61,170 nt of DNA from Fusobacterium sp. (GCA_023662905.1 JAMPIJ010000008.1:1-61170), one strand, 5' to 3'; shown: positions 8,336-17,252, counted from the first letter of the stretch. The notes: generated from the letters alone by a model not told the origin. Numbers and translations are program-made.

Positions 8336-10051
8336 ATGGACATGTTCAAAGATTATAACGCATACCTTCAATATCGGCCCCAATATGCCAACTGGAAAAC
8401 AGAACGGCAGAAACAGGAGGCCAAAAGGCTTGCTTATCTAGAAAAACACCCCGAATTAAGAAAAGATGAGGATATTCAACGCGGAAAAACCTTGCTTAAA
8501 GCAATTGATATTCTCGACGAATATTCCCAATCCAGCGCCGAAAACACAGAACTAGCAACCGAAATTGTTTCCCAACAGGTTCTCGGTATTATTTCACTTG
8601 CCGGAAATGCCGTCGGTTATGGTGCAATGTACCTTAAACCTTTCCGCAAATATTTCGACAAAATGGCTAAAACAAGTAAAACGCTTGAAATGGTTGCGTC
8701 CTTAGTTCCAATGACCGTCGGCGGAACAATCGCATCGCTTGCTGCATTCCCGATAATGGCATGGGCCGCAAAAACAGAAGTCGGCGCCTCACGCAAAGGA
8801 CGCCTAGAAGCGATGAAAACAAAACTTCAAAACCCTGCGAACTTCGCCGTCCTCACCGACGAACAACTTAAAACAGCAAAAGAACTGGCTGCCAAAATAG
8901 AATTAACAGAAGAAGAAAAGAAAACTTCAACACCGCAATTCTCATTCAAAGAATCCGTAAACATTATAAAAAACTTCAACAAACAAGAAGAAATCGAACG
9001 ACGTGACCACGAAGAATTCAAAAAATTAATCCAAGCCGAAGATTCCCCACTCAATCGTGAACTCAGCCCCGAAGAATTAGAAAAAGCAAAACGCGACCAA
9101 CAAATTTTAACAAAATTGGTTGAAAAAATAGACCTTGCGTCACAAGACTACGCAGAAAACGTAGAATTTGCGACAAATTCTCTCACCATTCTATCCCCGC
9201 TTTTTGGTGCCGGAGTTGGTTGGGCGGCGTCAAAAATCAACAAACTTTTGAAAGTTAACCCCGACAAAATCGCCACTAAAATCGCTCCTTGGGCCGTCGG
9301 CTTAATCGGAACAATTGCACTTGTTTCTTACTCAACCTCAATACAAAAACAAGCTTCCCGCGTTGGCCGCTTCAACGTAAGACAAGAACTTGCACGCAAC
9401 CCTGAACAACTTATCTATGTTGACGATGAAAAAGTTAACGCAGAAATCAGTGATGATATAGAAGTTAAAGAAGCAAAACGTCCAAATTTCTTTAAATTCC
9501 TCTGGCAGGTATTCAAAGACAATCAAGCCTACAAAAAATATCAAAAAACAGAGGGACTTGCAGACAAAAAACTGAACAAAGCGCTTGAAAAAATAGACTT
9601 AAACGACGAACAACTGGCAGAAGCGAAAGTGTTGCAACGTAATACATTCAAAACATTCAACAAACTCGATGAAATGTCACAAAAATATTCGGAAAATGTT
9701 GAGGCTGTTGGCAATGCACTCAAACAACCCATAGGTTTGGTCTGCGGAACAATTGGCGCACTGGTTGGTTTTAAATATTTAAACAGAATTCCAGACGGCT
9801 TAGGTTCAAAATCAGAGGGAATTAAAAACATTGACGCAATACTAAAAGGCGCGATTAAATACGTAGCAAGCGTATTAATAAGCTATCTACCACTGATAGC
9901 GTTTGATTTTTACATAACAAAGGAACAGAAATCAGCGTCACGTGTCGCAGATATGCAAGCAATAAATGAGCTTGATGATATAAAGAATTTTACGGGTTAT
10001 AAAGCTAATAAACCGGCCGAGCGGATTGACTCGAGGAAATTTTTCGGCTAG
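8336..10051 (+). CDS. unknown membrane protein with three repeats of a two-helix module
   Basis: 571 residues, not recognised as a known family. It contains three divergent copies of one unit: a D-(E/L)-x-S-Q-x-(S/Y)-x-E-N motif (61-70, 266-275, 445-454), two hydrophobic segments about 20-30 residues apart, then an ASR(K/V) motif (151, 340, 534). Charged, coiled-coil-like linkers rich in Glu, Lys and Ala separate the units. There is no signal peptide. TATAAT ends 8 nt before the ATG and no ribosome site is visible, so the message may be nearly leaderless. It stands alone, divergent from the polymer genes and followed by tRNA-Ser. Function is unknown; a membrane scaffold is a guess. Confidence 0.8.
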   Translation: MDMFKDYNAYLQYRPQYANWKTERQKQEAKRLAYLEKHPELRKDEDIQRGKTLLKAIDILDEYSQSSAENTELATEIVSQQVLGIISLAGNAVGYGAMYLKPFRKYFDKMAKTSKTLEMVASLVPMTVGGTIASLAAFPIMAWAAKTEVGASRKGRLEAMKTKLQNPANFAVLTDEQLKTAKELAAKIELTEEEKKTSTPQFSFKESVNIIKNFNKQEEIERRDHEEFKKLIQAEDSPLNRELSPEELEKAKRDQQILTKLVEKIDLASQDYAENVEFATNSLTILSPLFGAGVGWAASKINKLLKVNPDKIATKIAPWAVGLIGTIALVSYSTSIQKQASRVGRFNVRQELARNPEQLIYVDDEKVNAEISDDIEVKEAKRPNFFKFLWQVFKDNQAYKKYQKTEGLADKKLNKALEKIDLNDEQLAEAKVLQRNTFKTFNKLDEMSQKYSENVEAVGNALKQPIGLVCGTIGALVGFKYLNRIPDGLGSKSEGIKNIDAILKGAIKYVASVLISYLPLIAFDFYITKEQKSASRVADMQAINELDDIKNFTGYKANKPAERIDSRKFFG

Positions 10052-10066
10052 AATATAGAGGACTAA

Positions 10067-10153
10067 AGAGAGGTGTCCGAGCGGTTTAAGGTGCAATCTT
10101 GGAAAGGTTGTGTGGGAGCGATTCCACCGTGGGTTCGAATCCCATCCTCTCTG
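10067..10153 (+). tRNA. tRNA-Ser (GGA)
   Basis: 87-nt tRNA. The acceptor stem AGAGAGG pairs with CCTCTCT and the discriminator is G. The anticodon stem CAATC/GGTTG encloses loop TTGGAAA, giving anticodon GGA. A long variable arm (GTGGGA/TTCCAC) and a T-loop TTCGAAT are typical of tRNA-Ser. CCA is not encoded. A terminator follows directly. Confidence 0.96.
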
Positions 10154-10360
10154 GATAAAATACCGACAGGCTTTTGTCCTGTCGGTATTTTATTATGTGT
10201 GATATGGAATGCGAACCCACCACAAGGCTTAAGCCTTGTCTTTTGAGGTTCGAGCGCGAGTGAGCTGAGGCTGGAGCATTTTGCTAGATGACGGAGTCAT
10301 TGAGGCAAAATGCGGAATTGCCGTTACACGCGAACGAGCAAGACAATCCCATCCTCTCTG
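10138..10360 (+). repeat. 16-bp direct repeat of the tRNA-Ser 3' end around a structured insert
   Basis: The last 16 bases of tRNA-Ser (AATCCCATCCTCTCTG, 10138-10153) recur exactly at 10345-10360, with a second terminator-like hairpin right after the copy. Between them are about 190 bp with no gene, holding a perfect 18-bp palindrome (ACAAGGCTT/AAGCCTTGT, 10222-10239) and a hairpin with outer arms GCATTTTGC (10276-10284) and GCAAAATGC (10305-10313) and inner arms ATGAC/GTCAT. This looks like the footprint of a small element inserted at the tRNA 3' end, as integrases do, or a local duplication. Confidence 0.7.
10161..10195 (+). terminator. terminator after tRNA-Ser
   Basis: TACCGACAGG and CCTGTCGGTA pair around CTTTTGT and are followed by TTTTATTAT. 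Confidence 0.85.
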
Positions 10361-10364
10361 TATA

Positions 10365-10397
10365 ACCCTCAGGTAGGCTTTTGCCTTTCCTGAGGTT
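10365..10397 (-). terminator. terminator shared by the acyl-CoA synthetase gene and the tRNA-Ser repeat
   Basis: ACCCTCAGG and CCTGAGGTTTT pair around a TAGGCTTTTGCCTTT loop. It lies just after the stop of the minus-strand acyl-CoA synthetase gene and is T-rich on the + side, so it may act in both directions. Confidence 0.6.
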
Positions 10398-12071
10398 TTA
10401 TATATTTACTAACTTTTGAACTTCTTTTCTTTTAATTTTGCGGGTTGTAGTTCGTTCAAAGGCTTCTTTACGCAGGATTATGTTATTCGGACGTTTGTAT
10501 GCAGTCAATCGCTGACACAAAGTTTTTATATCCGCTCGAACAATCTTTTCGACATCCTCATCTGAATATTCATTATATAAATCTTTGTTCGGAACCACAA
10601 CGGCCGCGACTTCCTCTGTTCCATCTTTCGCACCGAATGTTCGCTGCGAACCAAGAACACAAACTTCTGAGATATACTTACTTTTTTCTAAAACTGATTC
10701 AACTTCTTCAGGAAAAACTTTTTTACCGCCGGAAAGAACTATCATATTTTTTATACGACCAGTGATATAAATATGACCATCTTTATCAAATTTTGCAATA
10801 TCTCCTGTATGCAGCCAGCCCTCAGAATCAATAGTTTCGGCGGTCAATTCGGGTTGATTACGATAGCCCTTCATAACTGACGGACCTCTAAGTTGCAACT
10901 CTCCTGTTTCCTTATCAATCCTCGCCTCAAACTGTTTTAGAGGACGACCGACAGAACTCAAAGTTCCACGTTTATCAGTATTCACAGAAACTACAGGACT
11001 AGTTTCAGAAAGCCCGTAGCCTTGATAAACTTTTATCCCTATCGTTTCAAAAAACTTTCCAACGCTAACATCCAGCGGCGCTCCACCAGAAATACAGCCG
11101 ATAAACCTACCGCCAAACTGATCATGAATCTTTTTGAACATAAGTTTTTTAACAGAATAAAAAGGAACAAATCGAGCTAGAGAATAAAGTACACTAAACG
11201 CATACTGACTAAACTTTGACGAATTTTTCAATTCGTTTTCGATTGCGCACTTCAAAAGTTTTAAAAATGCCGGTACAACTATCATAAATTCAATTTGTTT
11301 TTCTCTCATAACGCTCAAAATATCTTTTGGCTTAAGGCTGTGAGAGTAATAAACAGAGAAGCCAAAATTCAAAAACGCAGAGAAACCGACAGTCATTTCA
11401 AAAAGGTGATTCATCGGTAAAATTGAAAGCGTTTTTATTTTTCTATTCGGCAAAATTGCAGACAATGCAATCTGCAAATCCTCAAGTTGGCTCGTTATAT
11501 TTTTGAAACTGATTTCAACGCCTTTCGGAGAGCCGGTTGTGCCGGAAGTATAGATAATAAATGCCGTAGCCTTAGAACTTCTCTTACGCCATTTTGCGTT
11601 ATAAATATCAGGAAGTTCATAAATGCTGACAGTATTTTTTTCGTGAAAGTGTTCATCAATAACAATAATATGTTTTAGAGATGGAATTTGTGCCTGAATA
11701 TTTTTTGCGATTTCAAGATATTTAGCTGAAACAAGTAATACTACAGGTTCTGCGTCCGTCAATATGGATTTCAACTCATATTCTGTAAGTTTTATGTCCA
11801 ACGGAACGGTTATTGTTCCGGCCAGAATCGAAGCGAAAACACAAGCTCCGTATTCGGGTTTAGATTCTGATAGTATTGCAACCCGTTCGCCTTTTGATAC
11901 AGCCACCTCTTCTATAAGATATCTTCCAAGTTTGCGTGATAAAAGCCCCAGTCCTTTATAGGTAAACTCTTTCCATCCAAAAGCTTCTTTAATACCTAGA
12001 GCTACTCTGTCTTCATAATCACAAGTTTTGTCCTCTAAAAGCGACAAAATATAACGACTTCTTAATCCCAA
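10398..12071 (-). CDS. long-chain acyl-CoA synthetase-like AMP-binding enzyme
   Basis: 557-residue ANL-superfamily ligase that activates a carboxylate as an acyl-adenylate and then a thioester. Core motif YTSGTTGSPKG (near 170-180), then GYGLSETSP, GWLHTGDIAKFDKDG, and GRIKNMIVLSGGKKVFPEE near the C-terminus. These are the A3, A5, A7-A8 and hinge signatures. The best match is fatty acyl-CoA or acyl-ACP synthetases; the substrate cannot be read from sequence. The start is a TTG at 12071 with GGAGG 6-7 nt ahead. It is a single gene, not part of the fab cluster. Confidence 0.85.
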   Translation of the reverse strand: MGLRSRYILSLLEDKTCDYEDRVALGIKEAFGWKEFTYKGLGLLSRKLGRYLIEEVAVSKGERVAILSESKPEYGACVFASILAGTITVPLDIKLTEYELKSILTDAEPVVLLVSAKYLEIAKNIQAQIPSLKHIIVIDEHFHEKNTVSIYELPDIYNAKWRKRSSKATAFIIYTSGTTGSPKGVEISFKNITSQLEDLQIALSAILPNRKIKTLSILPMNHLFEMTVGFSAFLNFGFSVYYSHSLKPKDILSVMREKQIEFMIVVPAFLKLLKCAIENELKNSSKFSQYAFSVLYSLARFVPFYSVKKLMFKKIHDQFGGRFIGCISGGAPLDVSVGKFFETIGIKVYQGYGLSETSPVVSVNTDKRGTLSSVGRPLKQFEARIDKETGELQLRGPSVMKGYRNQPELTAETIDSEGWLHTGDIAKFDKDGHIYITGRIKNMIVLSGGKKVFPEEVESVLEKSKYISEVCVLGSQRTFGAKDGTEEVAAVVVPNKDLYNEYSDEDVEKIVRADIKTLCQRLTAYKRPNNIILRKEAFERTTTRKIKRKEVQKLVNI

Positions 12072-12152
12072 TTTTAACCTCCGAGAAACGACAATAATAT
12101 TTTATAAAAATTGTAGCCAGAAGTCAAAAATGTTTCATTGGATTAAGATAAC

Positions 12153-12410
12153 TTACGTTTTATCTTTTTCACGCCGAATATCATCTACTGCCTTATATAT
12201 TTCCTCTTTGGTAATCCCCAAAAAATTAGCGGCTATAATGGCCGCCTGTAATCTATTAGTTACATTTAATCTAGATATAATTTCCTTAACATGAGCTTTA
12301 ACGGTGGCCTCAGATACAAACAATTTTGCTGCAATTTGTTTATTCGAATACCCTACTGCTACATATTTCAGCACACTAAGTTGACTTGGACTCAATAAAT
12401 CTTCCAACAT
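12153..12410 (-). CDS. stand-alone LuxR-type HTH protein
   Basis: 85 residues consisting almost only of a GerE/LuxR DNA-binding domain: LSPSQLSVLKYVAVGYSNKQ followed by IAAKLFVSEATVKAHV (recognition helix) and RLNVTNRLQAA. There is no receiver or ligand-binding domain, so any signal must act by expression level or a partner. A short C-terminal Lys/Glu-rich helix follows. No neighbouring sensor. Confidence 0.85.
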   Translation of the reverse strand: MLEDLLSPSQLSVLKYVAVGYSNKQIAAKLFVSEATVKAHVKEIISRLNVTNRLQAAIIAANFLGITKEEIYKAVDDIRREKDKT

Positions 12411-12550
12411 TAAAATTCTCTCTTTCTTTTACATAAACTATTTATTACAGGGGATTTGTTATTACCCTCAAACCCCCAAACGACTATATACTCTTACAAA
12501 AGTACTTGTTTGTATATCCCCCGACTGGACAAAAATTCTCACAATAAAAA

Positions 12551-12624
12551 TCGGGATGACAAGATTCGAACTTGCGACCCCCGCGACCCGAACACGGTGC
12601 GCTACCAAACTGCGCTACATCCCG
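12551..12624 (-). tRNA. tRNA-Pro (CGG)
   Basis: 74-nt tRNA on the minus strand. The acceptor stem is CGGGATG/CATCCCG with discriminator A. The anticodon stem CCGTG/CGCGG encloses loop TTCGGGT, giving anticodon CGG. The D arm AGCGCAGTTTGGTAGCGC is typical of tRNA-Pro. CCA is not encoded. Confidence 0.95.
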
Positions 12625-12703
12625 ATGATTATATAACCGGCGCTCCCAAACCTCTCGCAAAACGATACTCAATTGTTTTGCTCGGCAGAGTGCTACATCC
12701 CGA
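12614..12703 (-). repeat. 12-bp copy of the tRNA-Pro 5' end upstream of the gene
   Basis: TCGGGATGTAGC, which is the base before tRNA-Pro plus the first eleven bases of the tRNA (12614-12625), recurs 78 bp upstream at 12692-12703. Between the copies is a hairpin with arms GCAAAAC and GTTTTGC. The first bases of the duplicate fit a tRNA but the rest does not fold into one, so this is a fragment. Together with the tRNA-Ser repeat it gives both tRNAs of this window a partial copy next door. Confidence 0.5.
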
Positions 12704-12819
12704 CTTATATCTCTATTTTACTCTAAAAAAATAAAATGCAATACCTCATAACTAAACTCATGACGAATTTAATTTTTTATCGTTTGAATAATAATCATAC
12801 AACAGAAAGGCGGTAAATA

Positions 12820-13329
12820 ATGATTAGTCAAAGACTTGAAAAAGCTTTAAACAAACAGCTTAACTACGAATTGTATTCTGCATACCTTTATTTTTCAATG
12901 AAAGCATTCTTTTCCAAAAGCGCATGGTGCGGGTTCAGACAATGGATGTGCGTTCAGGCTCACGAAGAGATGGAACATGCAATGGGAATCTATCACTACT
13001 TAATCGAACGCGGCGCAAGCGTCGAACTTGAGACAATCGAAAAACCTGAACACGAATGGACTGACACTCTTGCGGTATTTGAGCATGCTTATAACCACGA
13101 AAAAGGCGTCACGGAACGAATTAACGAACTCTTCACTATTATGGAAGAAGAGAAAGACCGCGCAGCACTTTCATTCCTCGACTGGTACCTCAAAGAACAG
13201 GTTGAAGAAGAACGCAATGCTAAAGTTATCTTAGAAAAATTAAAATTCATCAGTGATGATAAAACGGCCCTGATGATGCTAAACGATAAACTTATGTCAA
13301 GAGAAATTCAAAAACACGACATAAAATAG
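12820..13329 (+). CDS. ferritin (non-haem iron storage)
   Basis: 169-residue bacterial ferritin of the FtnA type. A four-helix bundle is evident, with ferroxidase ligands in the expected places: Glu17 (NYELYSAYLYF), Glu50 and His53 in HEEMEHAMG, Glu94 (NHEKG) and EQVEEE (about 127-132). It oxidises and stores iron as a 24-mer and limits iron-driven oxidative damage, which fits an anaerobe that also has a flavodiiron protein and a Fur/PerR regulator. AAAGGCGG lies 6-7 nt ahead of the ATG. It converges on fabG, with a shared terminator between. Confidence 0.93.
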   Translation: MISQRLEKALNKQLNYELYSAYLYFSMKAFFSKSAWCGFRQWMCVQAHEEMEHAMGIYHYLIERGASVELETIEKPEHEWTDTLAVFEHAYNHEKGVTERINELFTIMEEEKDRAALSFLDWYLKEQVEEERNAKVILEKLKFISDDKTALMMLNDKLMSREIQKHDIK

Positions 13330-13386
13330 GCACTGAGTGCCATCCATATTTATTCAATGGCAAGACTTTTCTGCCAGAATCAAAAT

Positions 13387-13412
13387 AAAAGCGGGTTTAA
13401 AACCCGCTTTTT
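13387..13412 (+). terminator. bidirectional terminator between ferritin and fabG
   Basis: AAAAGCGGGTTT and AAACCCGCTTTTT form a near-perfect palindrome with A and T runs on either side. It serves the two convergent genes. Confidence 0.85.
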
Positions 13413-13416
13413 AAAA

Positions 13417-14142
13417 TTACATAATCAAACCACCGTCGACTTCGATTACTTGACCTGTGATATAATCTGTATCAGCAGCCAAGAATTTAACTGTTTTGGC
13501 GATATCTTCAGGTTCGCCAAGGCGTTTCAACGGAATAAAATCTAAGAATTTAGATGTATCCAAATCTTTTGTCATATCAGTGTTGATGAACCCTGGAGCA
13601 ACTGCGTTAACTCTGATTCCACGAGAACCGAGTTCTTTCGCCAATGTTTTTGTCAAACCAATCAAACCAGCTTTCGCTGCTGCATAGTTTGCTTGACCTG
13701 CGTTTCCGTTTACACCAACAACGCTTGCCATATTAACGATTGCGCCGCTTCTTTGTTTCATCATAACTTTAACAACAGGTTGTGAAACATAGAATGCACT
13801 TGAAAGGTTTGTGTTAATAACAGCATTCCAGTTTTCAGCAGACATTCTCATGAACAAACCGTCACGGGTGATACCAGCGTTGTTTACAAGAACGTCAATT
13901 CTTCCGTGTTTTTCAACGATTTGTGCAACACTTGCTTCAACTTCTTCTTGATTTGAAACGTCGAATTTGTAAGCTTCTGCATTAACGCCCAAAGCTTTGA
14001 TTTCTTCAACAGTTTTATTAGCTGCATCTACGTTTCCAGCATAGTTGATAATGATATCATAACCTGCTTTGGCAAGTTCGATTGCACAAGCTTTACCGAT
14101 ACCGCGTGATGCACCTGTTACTAATGCTAATTTTTCTGACAT
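13417..14142 (-). CDS. fabG: 3-oxoacyl-[ACP] reductase
   Basis: 241-residue SDR enzyme that reduces 3-oxoacyl-ACP with NADPH in fatty-acid elongation. TGASRGIG cofactor motif at the N-terminus, NNAG near 86, and a catalytic Ser-Tyr-Lys set (NMASVVG, then NYAAAKAG). A GTG at 14169 would give nine more residues overlapping fabD, but the ATG at 14142 has GAGGGA about 6 nt ahead and begins MSEKLALVTGASRG, the normal FabG start. Last gene of the plsX-fabH-fabD-fabG run. Confidence 0.96.
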   Translation of the reverse strand: MSEKLALVTGASRGIGKACAIELAKAGYDIIINYAGNVDAANKTVEEIKALGVNAEAYKFDVSNQEEVEASVAQIVEKHGRIDVLVNNAGITRDGLFMRMSAENWNAVINTNLSSAFYVSQPVVKVMMKQRSGAIVNMASVVGVNGNAGQANYAAAKAGLIGLTKTLAKELGSRGIRVNAVAPGFINTDMTKDLDTSKFLDFIPLKRLGEPEDIAKTVKFLAADTDYITGQVIEVDGGLIM

Positions 14143-14158
14143 TTTGTCCCTCTTTCTA

Positions 14159-15109
14159 TTAAACTTCACACATTAATTCTGATTTCAACGCTTCAACAGT
14201 TGCTTCTAATGACGCCATATCTGAAACGTTATAAACTTTTGCTTCCGGTGCAATTTTCTTGTTCAAACCGGCAAGAACTTTACCAGGGCCGATTTCGACG
14301 AAATATTCAACGCCGTCTGCAACCATTTTTTCGATTGTTTGAGTCCAGTAAACTGATGAACAGATTTGTTTAGGCATTTTTGCTCTAAAATCTTCGCTGT
14401 TAGTAGTTGCTTGCGCGTCAACGTTTGTGATTACAGGAACTGACGCGTTGTTGAGTTCTAAGCTTGTTGCGAATTCTGCAAAACCCTCAGACGCTTTTTC
14501 CATAAATTTAGAGTGGAACGCACCTGAAACAGGAAGCGGAACAACTCTTCTTACACCGTTTGCGAGTAAGTGTTCGCCGGCTTTCGCAACAGCATCGTTG
14601 TCGCCTGTTATAACGACTTGTGCAGGTGAGTTGTAGTTTGCAACGTCAACGTAACCAACTTTCGAACCTTCTTCCAACGCAGCTTTCAATTGTTCTTCTG
14701 ACGCATTCAACACCGCAGACATCGCACCGCCTGTAGCTGATTCGTTCATAAGGTCTGCACGTTTTTGAATTGCTTTGAAAGTTGTTTCTAAGCTCATAAC
14801 GCCAGCCGCATACATTGCGCAGTATTCACCCAAAGAGTGGCCTGCAATGTAGCTTGGTGCAACATCTAATTTTGATTTTAATGCTTCCAAAGCCGCGATT
14901 GACATTGTAACGATACAAGGCTGAGTGTTAACTGTTTGTTTAAGGTTTTCTTCCGGCCCTTCAAAACATAAAGTTGAAACGCTTTTGCCCAAAGTGTTGT
15001 TAGCGCTTTCGAAAACATTTTTTGCGCTTTCAAAATTTTCATATAAATCTTTTCCCATACCAACGGCTTGTGAGCCTTGTCCAGGGAATAAAAAAGCAAC
15101 TTTTTTCAT
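14159..15109 (-). CDS. fabD: malonyl-CoA:ACP transacylase
   Basis: 316 residues. It moves malonyl from CoA to acyl carrier protein. FPGQGSQ at the N-terminus, the nucleophile Ser in AGHSLGEY (about 92), and the partner His in SGAFHSKFM. Normal length. AAGGAGTA ahead of the ATG. It is separated from fabH by a hairpin (15136-15155) that could attenuate read-through from fabH. Confidence 0.96.
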   Translation of the reverse strand: MKKVAFLFPGQGSQAVGMGKDLYENFESAKNVFESANNTLGKSVSTLCFEGPEENLKQTVNTQPCIVTMSIAALEALKSKLDVAPSYIAGHSLGEYCAMYAAGVMSLETTFKAIQKRADLMNESATGGAMSAVLNASEEQLKAALEEGSKVGYVDVANYNSPAQVVITGDNDAVAKAGEHLLANGVRRVVPLPVSGAFHSKFMEKASEGFAEFATSLELNNASVPVITNVDAQATTNSEDFRAKMPKQICSSVYWTQTIEKMVADGVEYFVEIGPGKVLAGLNKKIAPEAKVYNVSDMASLEATVEALKSELMCEV

Positions 15110-15135
15110 TAAAAATACTCCTTAAAATTATAAAG

Positions 15136-15155
15136 AGAGGCACTAACGTGCCTCT
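15136..15155 (-). terminator. hairpin between fabH and fabD
   Basis: AGAGGCAC and GTGCCTCT pair around a four-base loop. The fabH stop codon overlaps the stem. The minus-strand sequence after it is T-rich (CTTTATAATTTT), so partial termination or mRNA stabilisation is possible. Confidence 0.55.
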
Positions 15156-16164
15156 AGCAAATACCTTCTCTCAAACGAACGATTGCCGCACCCCATGTCA
15201 TTCCGGCACCAAAGCCGCAAAGAATCGCAGTCGTTCCGAGTTTAATATTACCTTTTTCAACACCCTCAGCCAATGCGATAGGCACTGATGCCGCTGATGT
15301 GTTTCCGTAATATTTAATATTTGAGATAACTTTTTCATCAGGATATTGAAGTCTTTGTTGCATAGCTTCAATAATACGTTGGTTCGCTTGATGCGGAATC
15401 AAGTAATCAACATCTTCCGGAGTCATTCCTGCTTCATCAAGACATTTGTCGATGTATTGCGGAAGAACTTTAACAACGAATTTATAAACTTCTTTACCGT
15501 TCATTTTGATATGACAATCTTTTTGAGTGTTTGGAGCAACAAGCGGGCAAGTTTTTCCAGGGCTGTCCATGTAAATATACTGACCGATTGTTCCATCTGC
15601 GCGGATATCTAAAGCAAGTATATCATCAACGCCGTCTTCTGCTTCTGTAACAACCATTGCACCTGCACCGTCACCGAAAAGAATTGAAACGCTTCTATCT
15701 TCCCAGTCAACGAGTCTTGAGTTGTTGTCAGTTGCAACGATTAAAATATTTTTGTAAAGGCCAGAACCAATAAAGCCTCTAGCGATTTGTAAACCATAAA
15801 TCAAACCTGAGCAAGCCGCAGTGATATCAAACGCCGGAACATAGTTAGGGATTCCGAGAGCCGCTTGAATGTGGCATGCGATAGCAGGGTACAATTGAGG
15901 CGGAGCAGATGAAGCCGCGATAACCAAATCAATATCTTCAGCTTTAAAGCCTGACTTTTCAATAGCATTTTTAGCCGCGCCGATACCTAAATCAATAGCT
16001 GTTTCATCCCCTGAAACCAAACGTCTTTCTTTAATACCTGTTCTTGTATAAATCCATTCGTCAGAAGTTTCATACAATTTAGTCAAATCATCGTTAGTTA
16101 CAACAGTTTCAGGAAGAGAGTAACCAACCCCCGCAATTCTTAACGGTTTAATTTTTTCTGTCAT
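15154..16164 (-). CDS. fabH: 3-oxoacyl-[ACP] synthase III
   Basis: 336 residues. It starts fatty-acid synthesis by condensing acetyl-CoA with malonyl-ACP. The catalytic triad is visible: Cys in ITAACSGLIYG (about 122), His in IPHQANQRI, Asn in YYGNTSAAS. It follows plsX with 5 nt between, so the two are co-translated. The plsX-fabH order is standard in many bacteria. Confidence 0.96.
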   Translation of the reverse strand: MTEKIKPLRIAGVGYSLPETVVTNDDLTKLYETSDEWIYTRTGIKERRLVSGDETAIDLGIGAAKNAIEKSGFKAEDIDLVIAASSAPPQLYPAIACHIQAALGIPNYVPAFDITAACSGLIYGLQIARGFIGSGLYKNILIVATDNNSRLVDWEDRSVSILFGDGAGAMVVTEAEDGVDDILALDIRADGTIGQYIYMDSPGKTCPLVAPNTQKDCHIKMNGKEVYKFVVKVLPQYIDKCLDEAGMTPEDVDYLIPHQANQRIIEAMQQRLQYPDEKVISNIKYYGNTSAASVPIALAEGVEKGNIKLGTTAILCGFGAGMTWGAAIVRLREGIC

Positions 16165-16169
16165 TCTAG

Positions 16170-17225
16170 TTATTCCTCATAAAATTTAGCTATTTTTTCG
16201 TTAACGCCGGATTCAACGGCTTCTTTTGCAACGCGGACAGCGTTTTTGATAGCGTAAGCTTTGCTTCTGCCATGCGAAATAATGGTAATACCTTTAACAC
16301 CTAATAATAAAGCACCGCCAAACTCTTCGTAGTTAATTCTTGAATATATTCTTCTAAAGAAAGGTTTAGCAAGCCAACCCAAAATCATACCGATGAAATC
16401 GCTTTTGAATTCGTGTTTAATCATTTTGAAAAGAACAGAACCTGTACCTTCTGTAACTTTCAACGCAACGTTTCCGACAAAACCGTCACAAACAACGACA
16501 TCGCAAATATTTGAGTAAAGTTCTTTACCCTCGATGTTACCGATAAAGTTAATTCTGTCTTTGCATTCTTCAAGAAGTTTGAAAGTATTTTTAGCAAGTT
16601 CATTGCCTTTTCCTGCTTCTTCACCGATATTCAAAACGCCGATTCTCGGATTTTCAACACCAAGAACGTTTTTAGAGAATGTTGCACCCATAACAGCAAA
16701 CTGATGTAACATTTCAGGAGTTGAATTGCTGTTAGCACCTGCGTCGATAACAACGATAGGTTTATCCATCGTAGGCAAAGTTGCCGCGATTGCAGGTCTG
16801 TCGATTCCTGGTAAGCGGCCAAGACCGAACAAACTTGACGCCATCGCCGCACCTGTAGAACCAGCCGCAACAACAGCATCAGAGCTTCCTGTCGCAACAG
16901 CTTCAACTGATTTTACGATAGATGAATCTTTTTTCTTACGAATAGCCTGACCAACAGCCTCGCCCATTTCAATAACTTCAGAGGCAGGAGTAAGTTTTAC
17001 ATCAAGCTTTGTATAGTCGATTTTTATACGATGTTTTCTGCCGGCTCTACCCTTATCGGTTAAAAAGCCTTTATTTTTAACTTCATCCAAAACATTTTGA
17101 ATTTCGTCAACTTTACCAACTAACTCTAAGCCTACTCCATATTCTTGAGCCGCCCAGACCGCACCTGCTACGATTTCGTAAGGAGCGTGGTCGCCGCCCA
17201 TTGCATCAACTGCTATTCTTGTCAT
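16170..17225 (-). CDS. plsX: phosphate acyltransferase PlsX
   Basis: 351 residues. It makes acyl-phosphate from acyl-ACP for phospholipid synthesis (PlsX/PlsY route). It begins with MTRIAVDAMGGDHAP, the family signature, and continues with VVAAGSTGAAMA, DAGANSNSTPEML and VCDGFVGNVALK. GAGGG ahead of the ATG. It lies downstream of rpmF and a DUF177 gene, the classic yceD-rpmF-plsX-fabH-fabD-fabG cluster, which couples ribosome and lipid supply. Confidence 0.97.
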   Translation of the reverse strand: MTRIAVDAMGGDHAPYEIVAGAVWAAQEYGVGLELVGKVDEIQNVLDEVKNKGFLTDKGRAGRKHRIKIDYTKLDVKLTPASEVIEMGEAVGQAIRKKKDSSIVKSVEAVATGSSDAVVAAGSTGAAMASSLFGLGRLPGIDRPAIAATLPTMDKPIVVIDAGANSNSTPEMLHQFAVMGATFSKNVLGVENPRIGVLNIGEEAGKGNELAKNTFKLLEECKDRINFIGNIEGKELYSNICDVVVCDGFVGNVALKVTEGTGSVLFKMIKHEFKSDFIGMILGWLAKPFFRRIYSRINYEEFGGALLLGVKGITIISHGRSKAYAIKNAVRVAKEAVESGVNEKIAKFYEE

Positions 17226-17252
17226 CTTTCCCTCTCAACAAATTTGTTATAT

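Noticed and set aside
12456-12734. 92-codon frame covering tRNA-Pro
   Set aside because: It overlaps a complete tRNA gene and has no ribosome site or family likeness.
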